Positions 47,516 to 56,039 of a stretch of DNA of 64,000 nt are shown in pieces (the first letter of the stretch is position 1; each line of letters begins with the position of its first letter). The notes below the pieces were generated by a model, which saw only the letters and a program-made list of their open reading frames with translations, did not search any database and was not told the DNA's origin. The stretch is from Herbiconiux ginsengi (GTDB lineage: Bacteria > Actinomycetota > Actinomycetes > Actinomycetales > Microbacteriaceae). Location of the stretch: the NCBI RefSeq assembly GCF_900107435.1, contig NZ_FNPZ01000002.1, positions 884,979-948,978 on the forward strand, in the 5' to 3' direction. The translations under genes were made by a program, and so were the position numbers.

Positions 47516-49185
47516 GCCGTCGTCCTTTCGGTGAGGGGGTCGGGGTGCCGCGGTCGCGACGACGGCTCGTACTGCGCGATACCGCCACCGGCCGCTCCGC
47601 CGGCGACGTACACGGCCGCCAGGCTCGAGAACTCCCCTGCCGCGACGAGCTGCACCGCCAGGTTGCCGAACGCCGACGCTTCCGCGGGGCCGGCGATCAC
47701 GGGCAGTCCGGTGAGCTCGGCCGTGCGGCGGCAGAGCAGCTCGTTGCGCGATCCGCCGCCGACGATCCGCACGCCGCGCACCGGCGATCCGGTGAGCCGC
47801 GAGACCGCTCGCGCCGCTTCCGCGTAGGCGGCGGCCAGGCTCTCGACGATGCTGCGCACCGTTCCGAGCATCCCGTCGGGCGGCGCCTGTCCCGACTCCA
47901 TGCACAGCCGGGCGATGCGCTCGGGCATGTCACCCGGGGCGAGCAGGCGTTCGTCACCGACGTCGAAGACGGGTGCTGCGAGGTCACCGCGCGCCGCCGC
48001 CTCCTGAACCAGGGCGATCGGATCGAGCGGATGTCCGAGCTCGTCCGACCATTGCCGCGCGCACTCCACCAACAGCCACATCCCGGCCAGGTTGCGCAGC
48101 AGCAAAGTCGATCCGGTGACCCCGCTCTCGTTCGTGAATCCCGCCTCGCGGGCCTCGCGACTCAGCCCGGGCGCCTCGAGGCACAGGCCGGCGAGCGACC
48201 AGCTGCCGCTCGAGACCAGCAGCTGCGCGGCATCCGGCTCGGCGAAAGCCAGTGCCGAGGCGGTGTCGTGCTCGGCCACGCGAAACACCGGCACGGGGGC
48301 AGCGCTGCCGATCCGCTCGGTGATCTGCGGGAGCGTGACGCCCGCGGGAGAACCGGCCGCGAGCGGATCGGGAAAGGTGAAGCCACCGAGATCCCAGCCG
48401 TCGATGAGCTCCGGCGACCACTCACCCGAGCGGGCGTCGAGCAGCTGCGTGGTCGACGCGATGGTGCGCTCGGCGCCCACCTCGCCCGTGAGCAGGAACA
48501 CCCAGAGGTCGGGCACGAGGAGCAGAGTGCCGCCGGTCGCGCCACGGAGCAGCTCGGCACGCAGGCGGTAGGACGTGTTGATGGGCTGCGCGGGGACACC
48601 CGAGATCGCGTAGACGCGGTCGGCGGGGATCGCGATGGCCGCATCCGCGGGGCCGGCGGGATCGGCGCCGCGATAGTGATCGACGTGACCCGAGAGCACG
48701 CGGGCCGGGATGGCGGCGGCCCCGACCGCGGTGGGCGCCAGGGTGTCCGCGTCGCGGGCCGGGATGGCCGCGGCCCCGACCGCGGTGGGCGCCAGGGTGT
48801 CCGCGTCGCGGCCCGGGATGTCGACGGCCCCGACACCCGCGGTAGCCCGGGTGTCGGCGTCGGCGGCCGGGACGGGTGCGGGATCGAGCAGGCCGTAGTC
48901 GACGCCCCAGCTGTCGACGCCGATGCCCGCGAGCACACGACCCTCCGCTGCGGCGGCGCGTGCGGCCGCCGCGAGACCGGTGAGCGTCTCGTCGAACAGC
49001 CGCTCGACGTCCCAACGCAAGGTGGCGCCCGGTCGCAGGGAATCGGCGTGGGGGCCGTTCGCGAAACGGTGCACCTCCGTCATCCGCACCTCACCGGCCT
49101 CGACCGTGCCGAGCATCACACGGCCGCTCGTGGCGCCGAGGTCGACGGCGGCGTAGGCACGCGAGGACGATGCGGCAGCAGGCAT
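47512..49185 (-). CDS. rhaB: rhamnulokinase-like FGGY kinase with tandem-repeat insertion, 557 aa
   Basis: AYAAVDLGATSGRVMLG (10-26), GIGVDSWGVDYGLLDP, PINTSYRLRAEL, TTQLLDARSGEWSPELID, EHDTASALAFA and VRIVGGGSRNELLCRRTAEL follow RhaB order. Residues 109-162 are three 18-residue tandem units (IPARDADTLAPTAVGAAA type) that ordinary rhamnulokinases lack; they sit right after LLDPAP in domain I, probably a surface loop. The start ATG 49185 is divergent from a DeoR gene. It would phosphorylate L-rhamnulose or a similar ketose at C1; GTGA-coupled to the aldolase gene. Confidence 0.85.
   Translation of the reverse strand: MPAAASSSRAYAAVDLGATSGRVMLGTVEAGEVRMTEVHRFANGPHADSLRPGATLRWDVERLFDETLTGLAAAARAAAAEGRVLAGIGVDSWGVDYGLLDPAPVPAADADTRATAGVGAVDIPGRDADTLAPTAVGAAAIPARDADTLAPTAVGAAAIPARVLSGHVDHYRGADPAGPADAAIAIPADRVYAISGVPAQPINTSYRLRAELLRGATGGTLLLVPDLWVFLLTGEVGAERTIASTTQLLDARSGEWSPELIDGWDLGGFTFPDPLAAGSPAGVTLPQITERIGSAAPVPVFRVAEHDTASALAFAEPDAAQLLVSSGSWSLAGLCLEAPGLSREAREAGFTNESGVTGSTLLLRNLAGMWLLVECARQWSDELGHPLDPIALVQEAAARGDLAAPVFDVGDERLLAPGDMPERIARLCMESGQAPPDGMLGTVRSIVESLAAAYAEAARAVSRLTGSPVRGVRIVGGGSRNELLCRRTAELTGLPVIAGPAEASAFGNLAVQLVAAGEFSSLAAVYVAGGAAGGGIAQYEPSSRPRHPDPLTERTTA
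48700..48861. repeat. 54-bp in-frame tandem repeat inside the rhamnulokinase gene
   Basis: Three units: 48700-48753 and 48754-48807 differ at one base, and 48808-48861 is more diverged. The 54-bp length keeps the frame and adds 18 residues per unit. The near identity of the first two points to recent duplication. Confidence 0.92.
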
Positions 49186-49246
49186 GTCACTCCCTCGTGA
49201 ACGGTGGCGGCACGGCCCGGGCACCCGGTGCGCCGCACGCGATGTT

Positions 49247-49260
49247 ATTTCTTGTGAAAT
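49247..49260. promoter_or_regulatory. palindrome in the rhamnulokinase/DeoR divergent region
   Basis: ATTTC-TTGT-GAAAT is a perfect 5-bp-arm palindrome in an A+T-rich patch between the divergent starts at 49185 and 49345. It is a candidate DeoR operator or part of the promoter. Confidence 0.4.
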
Positions 49261-49344
49261 GTAGCATTGACGAACAAGATCCGGCAAGGTGGGAATCCGG
49301 CACGGTGGGATCGGCATCCGATCCATTCGACGAAGGAGCACGGC

Positions 49345-50106
49345 ATGGCACTGAAGGGCACCCTCGACGGCGAGACGCGCCGTGCCGCCCTGCTCGAACT
49401 CACCGACGAGCGCGGCAGCCTGCAGCTGGCGGAGGCCGCTGCGATGTGGGGCGTGCATCCGATGACCATCCGCCGCGATTTCGAGCTGCTCGAGAGCGCG
49501 GGCCGGGTGCGCCGGGTGCGCGGCGGAATCGTTCCCGTGCAGATCGACGCGTTCGGCACACGCCAGGGCCGCAATCTGCGGGCGAAGGAGCGGATCGCCG
49601 CGAAGATCCTGCCCCTCCTGCCCGACGGCGGAGCGGTCGGCCTCGACTCCTCCACCACGGCCTACGTGCTCGCCGACGCGGTGCCGGCGACCAGCGGGCT
49701 CACCCTGGTGACCAACGGGCTCAGCGCCTTCGACGCCCTCGCCCGCAAGCCGAACGTGCGAAGCTACCTCACGGGTGGCGAGCGTGAGGAGCAGAACCTC
49801 AGCCTCGTCGGCGCCCTCACGATCTCGGCGTTCTCGGCCTTCCACTTCGATTGCTCGGTCCTCTCCGCGCTGGGCGTGCACGGCGACAGCGGCACCAGCG
49901 AGAGCACCCTGGCGCAAGCGGCGGTGAAGGATGCGATGGCCCGGGCCTCGGCCTCGGTGATTCTCGCGGTCGACGCCTCGAAGCTGCAGTCGCGGGCGCG
50001 GGTGCGGGCGCTCACGCTCGATCGGATCGACGTGCTGGTGACGGAGCTCGACCCCGCCGACCCCCGGCTCGATCCCTATCGCTCGACGGTGCCGCGCATC
50101 CTCTGA
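49345..50106 (+). CDS. DeoR-family regulator, 253 aa
   Basis: ATG 49345 follows GAAGGAG. The DeoR helix-turn-helix LQLAEAAAMWGVHPMTIRRD and the sugar-phosphate isomerase-like effector domain (VGLDSSTTAYVLADAV, LVTNGLSAFDAL, LTGGEREEQ) are complete. Divergent from the rhamnulokinase/aldolase/SDR operon, it is its probable repressor, with a phosphorylated sugar as inducer. Confidence 0.9.
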   Translation: MALKGTLDGETRRAALLELTDERGSLQLAEAAAMWGVHPMTIRRDFELLESAGRVRRVRGGIVPVQIDAFGTRQGRNLRAKERIAAKILPLLPDGGAVGLDSSTTAYVLADAVPATSGLTLVTNGLSAFDALARKPNVRSYLTGGEREEQNLSLVGALTISAFSAFHFDCSVLSALGVHGDSGTSESTLAQAAVKDAMARASASVILAVDASKLQSRARVRALTLDRIDVLVTELDPADPRLDPYRSTVPRIL

Positions 50107-50188
50107 CCCGCCCATCGACACCGACCCGTCAGTTCTTGTCGCTCTGGCGCGGTCTGAGCGGCAGAAAGTGACGGGTCGGCGAGGGGTC

Positions 50189-51169
50189 TCAGGGGGTGGC
50201 GGGCTCGGTGAGAGGGGTCGCGGGGTCGGGATGCGCGGTGAGGGTCGCCGGGGGCGCCTCGGCTACCGAGGAGAGCAGGGTCGTGGCCTGGGAGACGGCG
50301 AGCGCTCCCCAAGAGGCCGCGAGCTGCAGGCCGGCGGAAACGTCGACCGTGCCGTCGGGGCGCGACGATCCCACCAGGAACCCGGCCAGCGAGGCATCGC
50401 CCGCACCGGCGGTGTTGACGACGGTGGCCACCGCCTTGGCGTGATGCACCCCGGCCGCCGAGACGCAGAGGGCACCGTCGGCGCCCATGCTCACGTAGAC
50501 GAACTCGCAGCCGGCCTCGTGCAGGCGCCGGGCGGCATCCGTCACATCGCCGATCGTGCGCAAGGCGACGCCGGTGAGCTCGGCGAGCTCGTGGGTGTTG
50601 GGCTTGATCAGCGCGACCGGCCCGAGATCGGCGGTCACGTCGCGCAACGCCGCCCCCGCCGTGTCGATCGCGACGCGCACGCCCCGAGCGGATGCGTGAC
50701 GCACCAGATCGAGGAACGGCACCGGCCGCCCCGACCCGGCCAGCGGCGGGATCGATCCGGAGATCACGAGCCACTCGGCGTCGAGGCGCTCCAACTCGAA
50801 CTCGGTGCGCTCGACCAGGGCGGCCCAGAGGCCGGCGTCGACGGGCACCGGCCCCTCGTTCACCTTGGTGGTGACTCCGGATGCGTCGAGCAGCGTCGTG
50901 TTCACACGAGTGCGACCCTCGTCGGGCACGCCCGCGATCAGGCCTGCGAATCCGCCCTGTTCGGCGAGCGCCGCCCCCTGCGCTCCGAGAGCGAGCACGG
51001 CCGAGACGGGCACGGAGGAGAGCGCGACGGCCCGGGCCACGTTCACACCCTTGCCGCTCAATTCGGTGTTGACAGCGGTGGCGCGGTTGACCTCGCCGAG
51101 GGCGAGGTGCGGGAGGTGGTAGGTGAGATCGATCGCCGGTGCGGGCGTCAGGGTCACGATGCCGCTCAT
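50189..51169 (-). CDS. PfkB-family 1-phosphofructokinase / tagatose-6-phosphate kinase, 326 aa
   Basis: ATG 51169 overlaps the stop of the DeoR gene (ATGA). VTLTPAPAIDLTYHLP, the GKGVNVARA motif (39-47), LVISGSIPP, IKPNTHELAELTG and the catalytic GAGDASLAGF block match the FruK/LacC branch of PfkB kinases. It would convert a ketohexose monophosphate to a bisphosphate, the substrate of the class II aldolase at 54623 (inference from context). Confidence 0.87.
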   Translation of the reverse strand: MSGIVTLTPAPAIDLTYHLPHLALGEVNRATAVNTELSGKGVNVARAVALSSVPVSAVLALGAQGAALAEQGGFAGLIAGVPDEGRTRVNTTLLDASGVTTKVNEGPVPVDAGLWAALVERTEFELERLDAEWLVISGSIPPLAGSGRPVPFLDLVRHASARGVRVAIDTAGAALRDVTADLGPVALIKPNTHELAELTGVALRTIGDVTDAARRLHEAGCEFVYVSMGADGALCVSAAGVHHAKAVATVVNTAGAGDASLAGFLVGSSRPDGTVDVSAGLQLAASWGALAVSQATTLLSSVAEAPPATLTAHPDPATPLTEPATP

Positions 51170-52092
51170 GCGGGCACTCCTTCGGTGGGGTGCGCATCCA
51201 TGGTTTCGGCGACGTCGCGCACGTCGTCGCCGCGTTCGACGCGCACGACCGTGCCGCCCTCGACAACGCGCACCGCCACGCCATCTTCGGCGAGGCGCTG
51301 CAGGAGGTCGCGCGTCGCGGATGCGGGGTCGAGCAGGGCCTCGTCCACTGCGGCGAGCGGGATCGAGCCGGCGAGACCCGCGGCGGACAGGCCATGCGAA
51401 CCGCCGATCAGCAGCACCCTCCCGGCGACCGCCGCGACGGATTCGGTGACGGCCGCGCGATCCGGATCCACGGCGAGCACCCGTCCGTTCGCGCCGAGGC
51501 CGGTGGGTTCGATCACGGCGAGGTCGAGGCTCAGCGTCGCGGCGAGGTCGCGAGCCCACACCCCGGTGGCGCCGCCGTCGGCGCCCACGGCGCCTCCGAG
51601 CAGGTGGATCTCGGACGGCTCATGCACTGCCGCGGCCGCCAGCGCGACCGGAACCGAGGCGGTGACGATGCGGATTCCCCGTCCGGGGGGCAGCATCGCC
51701 GCGAGGGCCTCGCCCACCGGTCCACCGTCGAGGTAGACACCAGCATGGTCGGGCAGCAGCTCGAGAACGGCGAGGGCCAGCGCACGGATGCTCTCGGCAG
51801 CGTCGGACGCATCCGGGGCCGCCGCCACTACCGCGCCATCCGCTCCCGGCGGAATCGCTCCCCCGTGCGCGCGCACCAGGAGGCCTGCGGCTTCGAGCGA
51901 GCGGAGGTCGCGCCGCACGGTCTCCTCGGCCACGCCCAGCGTGCGGGCGAGCTCGCCCACCTCGACCCGGCCGGCGTCGGCCAGCGATGCGAGGATTCCG
52001 GCGCGACGCGACCGCACCGCGCTGCTCGCGCCCGGCGTCGGGCCGGAAGTCTTCTGACCGGTGCCCAAACTGGTCGGTGTCGCCGAGGTCAT
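51166..52092 (-). CDS. DeoR-family regulator, 308 aa
   Basis: ATG 52092 overlaps the TGA of the FGGY kinase gene and its stop overlaps pfkB, so it is the middle gene of a three-gene coupled operon. GRVEVGELARTLGVAEETVR is the helix-turn-helix; VYLDGGPVGEALAAM and LLGGAVGADGGATG are in the effector domain. The C-terminal 55 residues (LLQRLAEDGVAVRVVEGG to DAHPTEGVPA) extend beyond a typical DeoR protein of about 255 aa. Confidence 0.87.
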   Translation of the reverse strand: MTSATPTSLGTGQKTSGPTPGASSAVRSRRAGILASLADAGRVEVGELARTLGVAEETVRRDLRSLEAAGLLVRAHGGAIPPGADGAVVAAAPDASDAAESIRALALAVLELLPDHAGVYLDGGPVGEALAAMLPPGRGIRIVTASVPVALAAAAVHEPSEIHLLGGAVGADGGATGVWARDLAATLSLDLAVIEPTGLGANGRVLAVDPDRAAVTESVAAVAGRVLLIGGSHGLSAAGLAGSIPLAAVDEALLDPASATRDLLQRLAEDGVAVRVVEGGTVVRVERGDDVRDVAETMDAHPTEGVPA

Positions 52093-53663
52093 GCGCCGCC
52101 CTCGCCCGAGCCGGCCGCTTCGACGCCATCCACATCCCCTGCCGCCTGTGCCGCCTCCTCCCGCGCCCGTGCCGCCCACCAGGGGCCGAGCGCCTCGGTC
52201 GCCTCGTCGAAGGAGCGGATGACGCCCGCCCAGTAGCCCGCCGACTCCGCGGTCGGCACGACCGGCACCGAGCGCTCCACGAGTTCTTGCGCGGCCTCGA
52301 CCGATGCGAACAGCCCCACCGAGGTGCCCGCGACCGCGGCCGCCCCGAAGGCGCCCGCCTCCTCGTTCTGCACCACCGTCACCGGCGAGCGCAGCGCATT
52401 CGCCACGAGCTGCACGTAGAGCGGAGCCCGGGCGATGCCGCCGCCGAGCACCACGGGTTCCTCCCAGTCGAACCGCTCGCCGAGGGCCCGGGTGTGCCAG
52501 ATGTGCATCAGCACGATGCCCTCGAGCGTTCCGCGCAGCACGTGCGCCGGCGTGTGCCAACCCCGCACCCCCGCGAGCGCGGCCGAGCTCGCGGCGCCGA
52601 GCGGCGAGTCGAAGAGGAAGGGCAGCACGAGCGGCACCTGTTCCTGCGGATCGAGCGCGGCCGCCTCGGCGAACAACCTGTCGCGCGCCGCGTCGTCGCG
52701 CACGCCGAGGAGGCGCAGCACCCAGTCGAGCGAGGGCGAGGCCGTTGCCGAGGTCGACATGGCGATGCGCAGGTCGGGCCGGATGGAGAGCCGCGACTGC
52801 CAGCGTGGATCGACGTCGGGGCGCGTGGTGGTGACCCCGTTCGTGCTGAACGACCCGGCCACCAGGGCCAGCCGGCCCGGCACGAGTGCGCCCATGCCGA
52901 TCGACGCGGCCTGCACGTCGTGCATCCCCGCCACCACAGGCGTGCCGACCGCCAGCCCCGTGAGTTCCGCCGCCGCGGGCAGCACGTGGCCCACGATGTC
53001 GCCGCTCGAATGCAGTGGCGGCAGCAGCCGCATCAGGTCGGCGGGCAGCCCGTAGGCCTCGAGAACCTCAGGGCTCCAGCTCGCGGTCGCCGTGTCGAGA
53101 AACGAGGCGGTGGCGTCGGAGTAGTCGGTGGCGATGCCGCCGGCCAGCCGCAACCGGATCACGTCTTTGCAGAAGAGCATCGCATCCGCCGCCCGCACCC
53201 GCTCGGGGTCGTGCCGCAGCAGCCAGCGCAGGAGGTTGCCCGCGGCTCCCGGTGTCGGCTCCTGGCCGGAGCGCTCGAGCACCACGCGCATCCGCTCGGG
53301 GTCGGCCGACAGTTCGTCGGCTTCGGCGTGGGCCCGCGAATCCATCGCGGTGATGGCCGGGCCGACCGGCGCCCCGGCCGCGTCGACGAGATGCAGGCCG
53401 TCACCGTGCCCGGCGATGCCCACCGCCACGATCTGCTGCGGATCGACGCCCGACGCCGCCACCGCCTCGGCGATCGCCTCCGCCGCCGCGCTCCACAGCG
53501 CATCCTGTGGACGTTCCGCGTGGCGGGGCACGCTGCGGTCGACCGGACTCGACCGCCGGCCGACACCCACCGCCCGCAAGCGCTCGTCGTGCACCACCGC
53601 CTTCACCGCGGTCTGCCCGGCGTCGACACCGAGCACGTAGCGCGCCATGCGATCTGAAGCCAT
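52089..53663 (-). CDS. FGGY-family carbohydrate kinase, 524 aa
   Basis: LGVDAGQTAVKAVVHD is the first phosphate loop; IVAVGIAGHGDGLHLVDAAG, AITAMDSRA, ALVAGSFSTNGVTT and VVLGGGIARAPLYVQLVANA follow FGGY order. GHGDG resembles polyol kinases such as those for erythritol or xylulose. It starts at ATG 53663 (an internal ATG at 53648 is possible) and is divergent from the DeoR gene at 53815. It is the first gene of the kinase-DeoR-pfkB operon. Confidence 0.87.
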   Translation of the reverse strand: MASDRMARYVLGVDAGQTAVKAVVHDERLRAVGVGRRSSPVDRSVPRHAERPQDALWSAAAEAIAEAVAASGVDPQQIVAVGIAGHGDGLHLVDAAGAPVGPAITAMDSRAHAEADELSADPERMRVVLERSGQEPTPGAAGNLLRWLLRHDPERVRAADAMLFCKDVIRLRLAGGIATDYSDATASFLDTATASWSPEVLEAYGLPADLMRLLPPLHSSGDIVGHVLPAAAELTGLAVGTPVVAGMHDVQAASIGMGALVPGRLALVAGSFSTNGVTTTRPDVDPRWQSRLSIRPDLRIAMSTSATASPSLDWVLRLLGVRDDAARDRLFAEAAALDPQEQVPLVLPFLFDSPLGAASSAALAGVRGWHTPAHVLRGTLEGIVLMHIWHTRALGERFDWEEPVVLGGGIARAPLYVQLVANALRSPVTVVQNEEAGAFGAAAVAGTSVGLFASVEAAQELVERSVPVVPTAESAGYWAGVIRSFDEATEALGPWWAARAREEAAQAAGDVDGVEAAGSGEGGA

Positions 53664-53814
53664 GAGGTCTCTCTCCGATCGAGGACAACGGATGCGCGTT
53701 TCGCCCGAATCCGTCTGTTTGCCTCAGCATACCAACTCATTCGGTCACTTCTGGAGGGCTATACGGACTAATTCGGGTAGAGTGTGCACGAACCGACCGA
53801 GCGACGGAGACACG

Positions 53815-54609
53815 ATGTACCCAGCGGAGCGCCACGCCGCCATCCTGGCCGCCGCCCGGGCGCACGCCGGCGAGGTCGGCGTGCAGGAGCTGAGCGAGTC
53901 GCTCGGCGTCACCGCCGAAACGGTGCGCCGCGACCTCGGCGCCCTCGAACGGCGCGGACTCCTCCGCCGGCGCCATGGCGGCGCGGTGCTTCTGCCGCGC
54001 GCCCCCTTCGAGCCCACCCTCCAGCAGCGCGGCCTCGCGGAGTCCGACGAACGCCGGGCCGTCGCCCGAGCGGTGGTGGCCGAGCTCCCCGACGAGGGGG
54101 TGCTGCTGCTCGACTCCGGATCGATGACCTTGGAGATCGCCACCCTGCTCGCCTCCGACATCCCCACCCCGCGGTCGATCGTGGTGGTCACGAACAGCCT
54201 GCCGGTCGCGGCCCTGCTCGGGCCGCACCCCACCATGACCGTGCTGGCGCTCCCCGGCGCGGTGCGCCCCGTGACGCAGGGGGTCGTCGGCCCCTGGACC
54301 GAGCAGCGGCTCGCCGAGTTGCACGCCGACGTGGCGGTGCTCGGCGCGAACGGGGTGGTGGCCGGCGAGGGCGCATTCACGACGCTGCCGGAGGAAGCAG
54401 CGGTGAAGCGACGGATGCTCGCGGCCGCTTCCCGGCGCATCCTCGCCGTCACCGCCACCAAGTTCGGCAGCCGGTCGCTGTGCCGATTCGCCGGCCTCGA
54501 CCGTTTCGACCTGGTCGTCACCGATTCCCGGCTCGACCCGGCGACAGCCGATGCGGTCGCCGCCGACGGGCCGGGTCTCGTGCTCGCCCCGCTCCCGCCC
54601 CACCCCTGA
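53815..54609 (+). CDS. DeoR-family regulator, 264 aa
   Basis: ATG 53815 follows GGAGACACG. The helix-turn-helix VGVQELSESLGVTAETVRRD and effector domain (LLDSGSMTLEIATLL, VVTNSLPVAALLG) are complete. It is followed 13 nt later by the class II aldolase gene and is divergent from the FGGY kinase operon, so it probably regulates both. Confidence 0.9.
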   Translation: MYPAERHAAILAAARAHAGEVGVQELSESLGVTAETVRRDLGALERRGLLRRRHGGAVLLPRAPFEPTLQQRGLAESDERRAVARAVVAELPDEGVLLLDSGSMTLEIATLLASDIPTPRSIVVVTNSLPVAALLGPHPTMTVLALPGAVRPVTQGVVGPWTEQRLAELHADVAVLGANGVVAGEGAFTTLPEEAAVKRRMLAAASRRILAVTATKFGSRSLCRFAGLDRFDLVVTDSRLDPATADAVAADGPGLVLAPLPPHP

Positions 54610-54622
54610 GAGGACCCCCGTC

Positions 54623-55441
54623 ATGACCCTCGTCTCCACCGGCGACATCCTGAACCGCGAGCGCGCGGTGCTCGCCTTCAACGTGATCCAGCTCGAGCAC
54701 GCGGAGGCCATCGTGCGCGGTGCGGAGGCGGCCGGCCGGCCCGTGGTGCTGCAGATCTCCGAGAACGCCGCCCGCTACCACCGGGGGCTGGCGCCGATCC
54801 TGGCCGCCACGCTGACGCTCGCGCAGGGAGCGGGCGTCGACGCCGCCGTTCACCTCGATCATGCCGAAGACGAGGCGCTCGTGCTCGAGGCGGTGGAGCT
54901 CGGAGCCACCTCGGTGATGTTCGACGCGGCCACCCTGCCCGACGACGAGAACATCGCCCGCACGGCGGCCGTCGCCCGCACCGCACAGGCACGCGGCGTC
55001 TGGGTGGAGGCCGAGCTCGGCGCCATCGGCGGCAAGGGCGGAGCGCACACGCCCGGTGTGCGCACCGATCCGGCCGAGGCCGCCGCCTTCGTGGCGGCGA
55101 CCGGCGTCGACGGGCTCGCCGTTGCCGTCGGCAGCTCGCACGCCATGACGTCGCGCAGTGCCACGCTCGACTTCGGCCTCATCGCCGAGCTCGCCGCGGC
55201 CGTTCCGGTGCCGCTCGTGCTGCACGGGTCGAGCGGCGTGAGCGATGCCGACCTGGTGCGTGCCGTGGGGAACGGGATGCGCAAGATCAACATCTCCACC
55301 CACATCAACGGCATCTTCACCCGGCGCATCCGTGAGATCCTCGACGGCGACCCGGTGCTGGTCGACCCGCGCAAGTACCTCGGGCCGGCCCGTGACGCGG
55401 TGGCCGCCGAGGTGCGGCGGCTGCTGGAGCTGGTGGCCTGA
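54623..55441 (+). CDS. class II ketose-bisphosphate aldolase, 272 aa
   Basis: ATG 54623 follows GAGAGGA. AFNVIQLEHAEAIVRGA, HLDH at 77-80 (D79 acid, H80 zinc ligand), the zinc-site GSSHAM and LHGSSGVSDADL identify the FbaA/GatY/KbaY family. It cleaves fructose- or tagatose-1,6-bisphosphate to DHAP and glyceraldehyde-3-phosphate. A PfkB kinase lies in the divergent operon, giving a kinase/aldolase pair. A cluster of strong hairpins lies just downstream. Confidence 0.87.
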   Translation: MTLVSTGDILNRERAVLAFNVIQLEHAEAIVRGAEAAGRPVVLQISENAARYHRGLAPILAATLTLAQGAGVDAAVHLDHAEDEALVLEAVELGATSVMFDAATLPDDENIARTAAVARTAQARGVWVEAELGAIGGKGGAHTPGVRTDPAEAAAFVAATGVDGLAVAVGSSHAMTSRSATLDFGLIAELAAAVPVPLVLHGSSGVSDADLVRAVGNGMRKINISTHINGIFTRRIREILDGDPVLVDPRKYLGPARDAVAAEVRRLLELVA

Positions 55442-55472
55442 GCTGACCGGGGACTGGCTCGCCATATTCTCC

Positions 55473-55536
55473 GCGCCCGGCAGGCCTTCGGCCTGTCGGG
55501 CGCTCATTGCTCGCGCCGCCGCTACTGCGGCGCGAG
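55473..55536. repeat. two strong hairpins after the aldolase gene
   Basis: GCGCCCGGCAGGCC (55473-55486) pairs with 55490-55503 (one G-U), and CTCGCGCCGC (55510-55519) pairs with GCGGCGCGAG (55527-55536). No T-tract follows either; they may act as Rho-dependent or bidirectional barriers between convergent operons. Confidence 0.6.
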
Positions 55537-56039
55537 GCGACATGTTCGCGTGCGGTCGGAGGGCCCGGCCTGCGGTCGGACCCTCCGGCCGCGCGCTCAC
55601 CCCGGGTCGTCGAGCGCGGCCCGCAGCCAGCGTTCCCGTCCCGATTGATCCGGGAAGCGCAACGAAGCCCGCGGGCCTTTCCCGACCGTCGACAAAGGCC
55701 CGCAGCCAGCATTCCCGTCCCGATCGATCTGGGAAGCGCAACGAAGGGCCGCGAGCCTTCTGGGCCGTCGAAAGAGGCCCGCAGTTAACATTCCCGTCCC
55801 GATCGTTCTGGGAAGCGCAATGACGCCCGCGGGCCATTCTCGGTCGTCGAAAAAGGCCCGCAGGCCTTATTCCCGTCCCGATCGATCTGGGAAGGGCAAT
55901 GAAAGCTGCGGGCCTTTTTCGACGACCCAGGGTGAGGCCTCGGCCGCTTGCGACCGAAGCCGAACATGTCGCGGAGCGCCGGGCAAGGACCGGCGCGACC
56001 CGGGGACGTCGCGCGAAGCACGGCGCCCCCGGCAGCTGG
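55537..56039. repeat. 79-bp-period tandem array with inverted flanks
   Basis: TTCCCGTCCCGAT recurs at 55633, 55712, 55791 and 55870, exactly 79 bp apart. Each unit holds a TTCCC...GGGAA inverted repeat and a GCCCGCGGGCC-type palindrome followed by T/C-rich sequence. In the last unit AAGGCCCGCAG pairs with CTGCGGGCCTTTTT (55906-55919). The flanks are related in inverted orientation: GCGACATGTTCG and CTCACCCCGGGTCGTCGA on the left recur reversed on the right (about 55918-55974). The 79-bp period is not a multiple of 3, so the array is unlikely to be coding. It fills the gap between the convergent aldolase and ABC-transporter genes. Confidence 0.85.

Noticed and set aside
55537-55935. Several open frames encoding repeated peptides such as SQIDRDGN in the 79-bp array
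   Set aside because: The 79-bp period shifts frame every unit, and no ribosome binding site or consistent frame exists; the peptide resemblance arises from the DNA repeat.
55621-55935. CRISPR array
   Set aside because: The period is 79 bp and the whole unit is repeated, with no short repeat plus unique spacers, and no cas genes are near.
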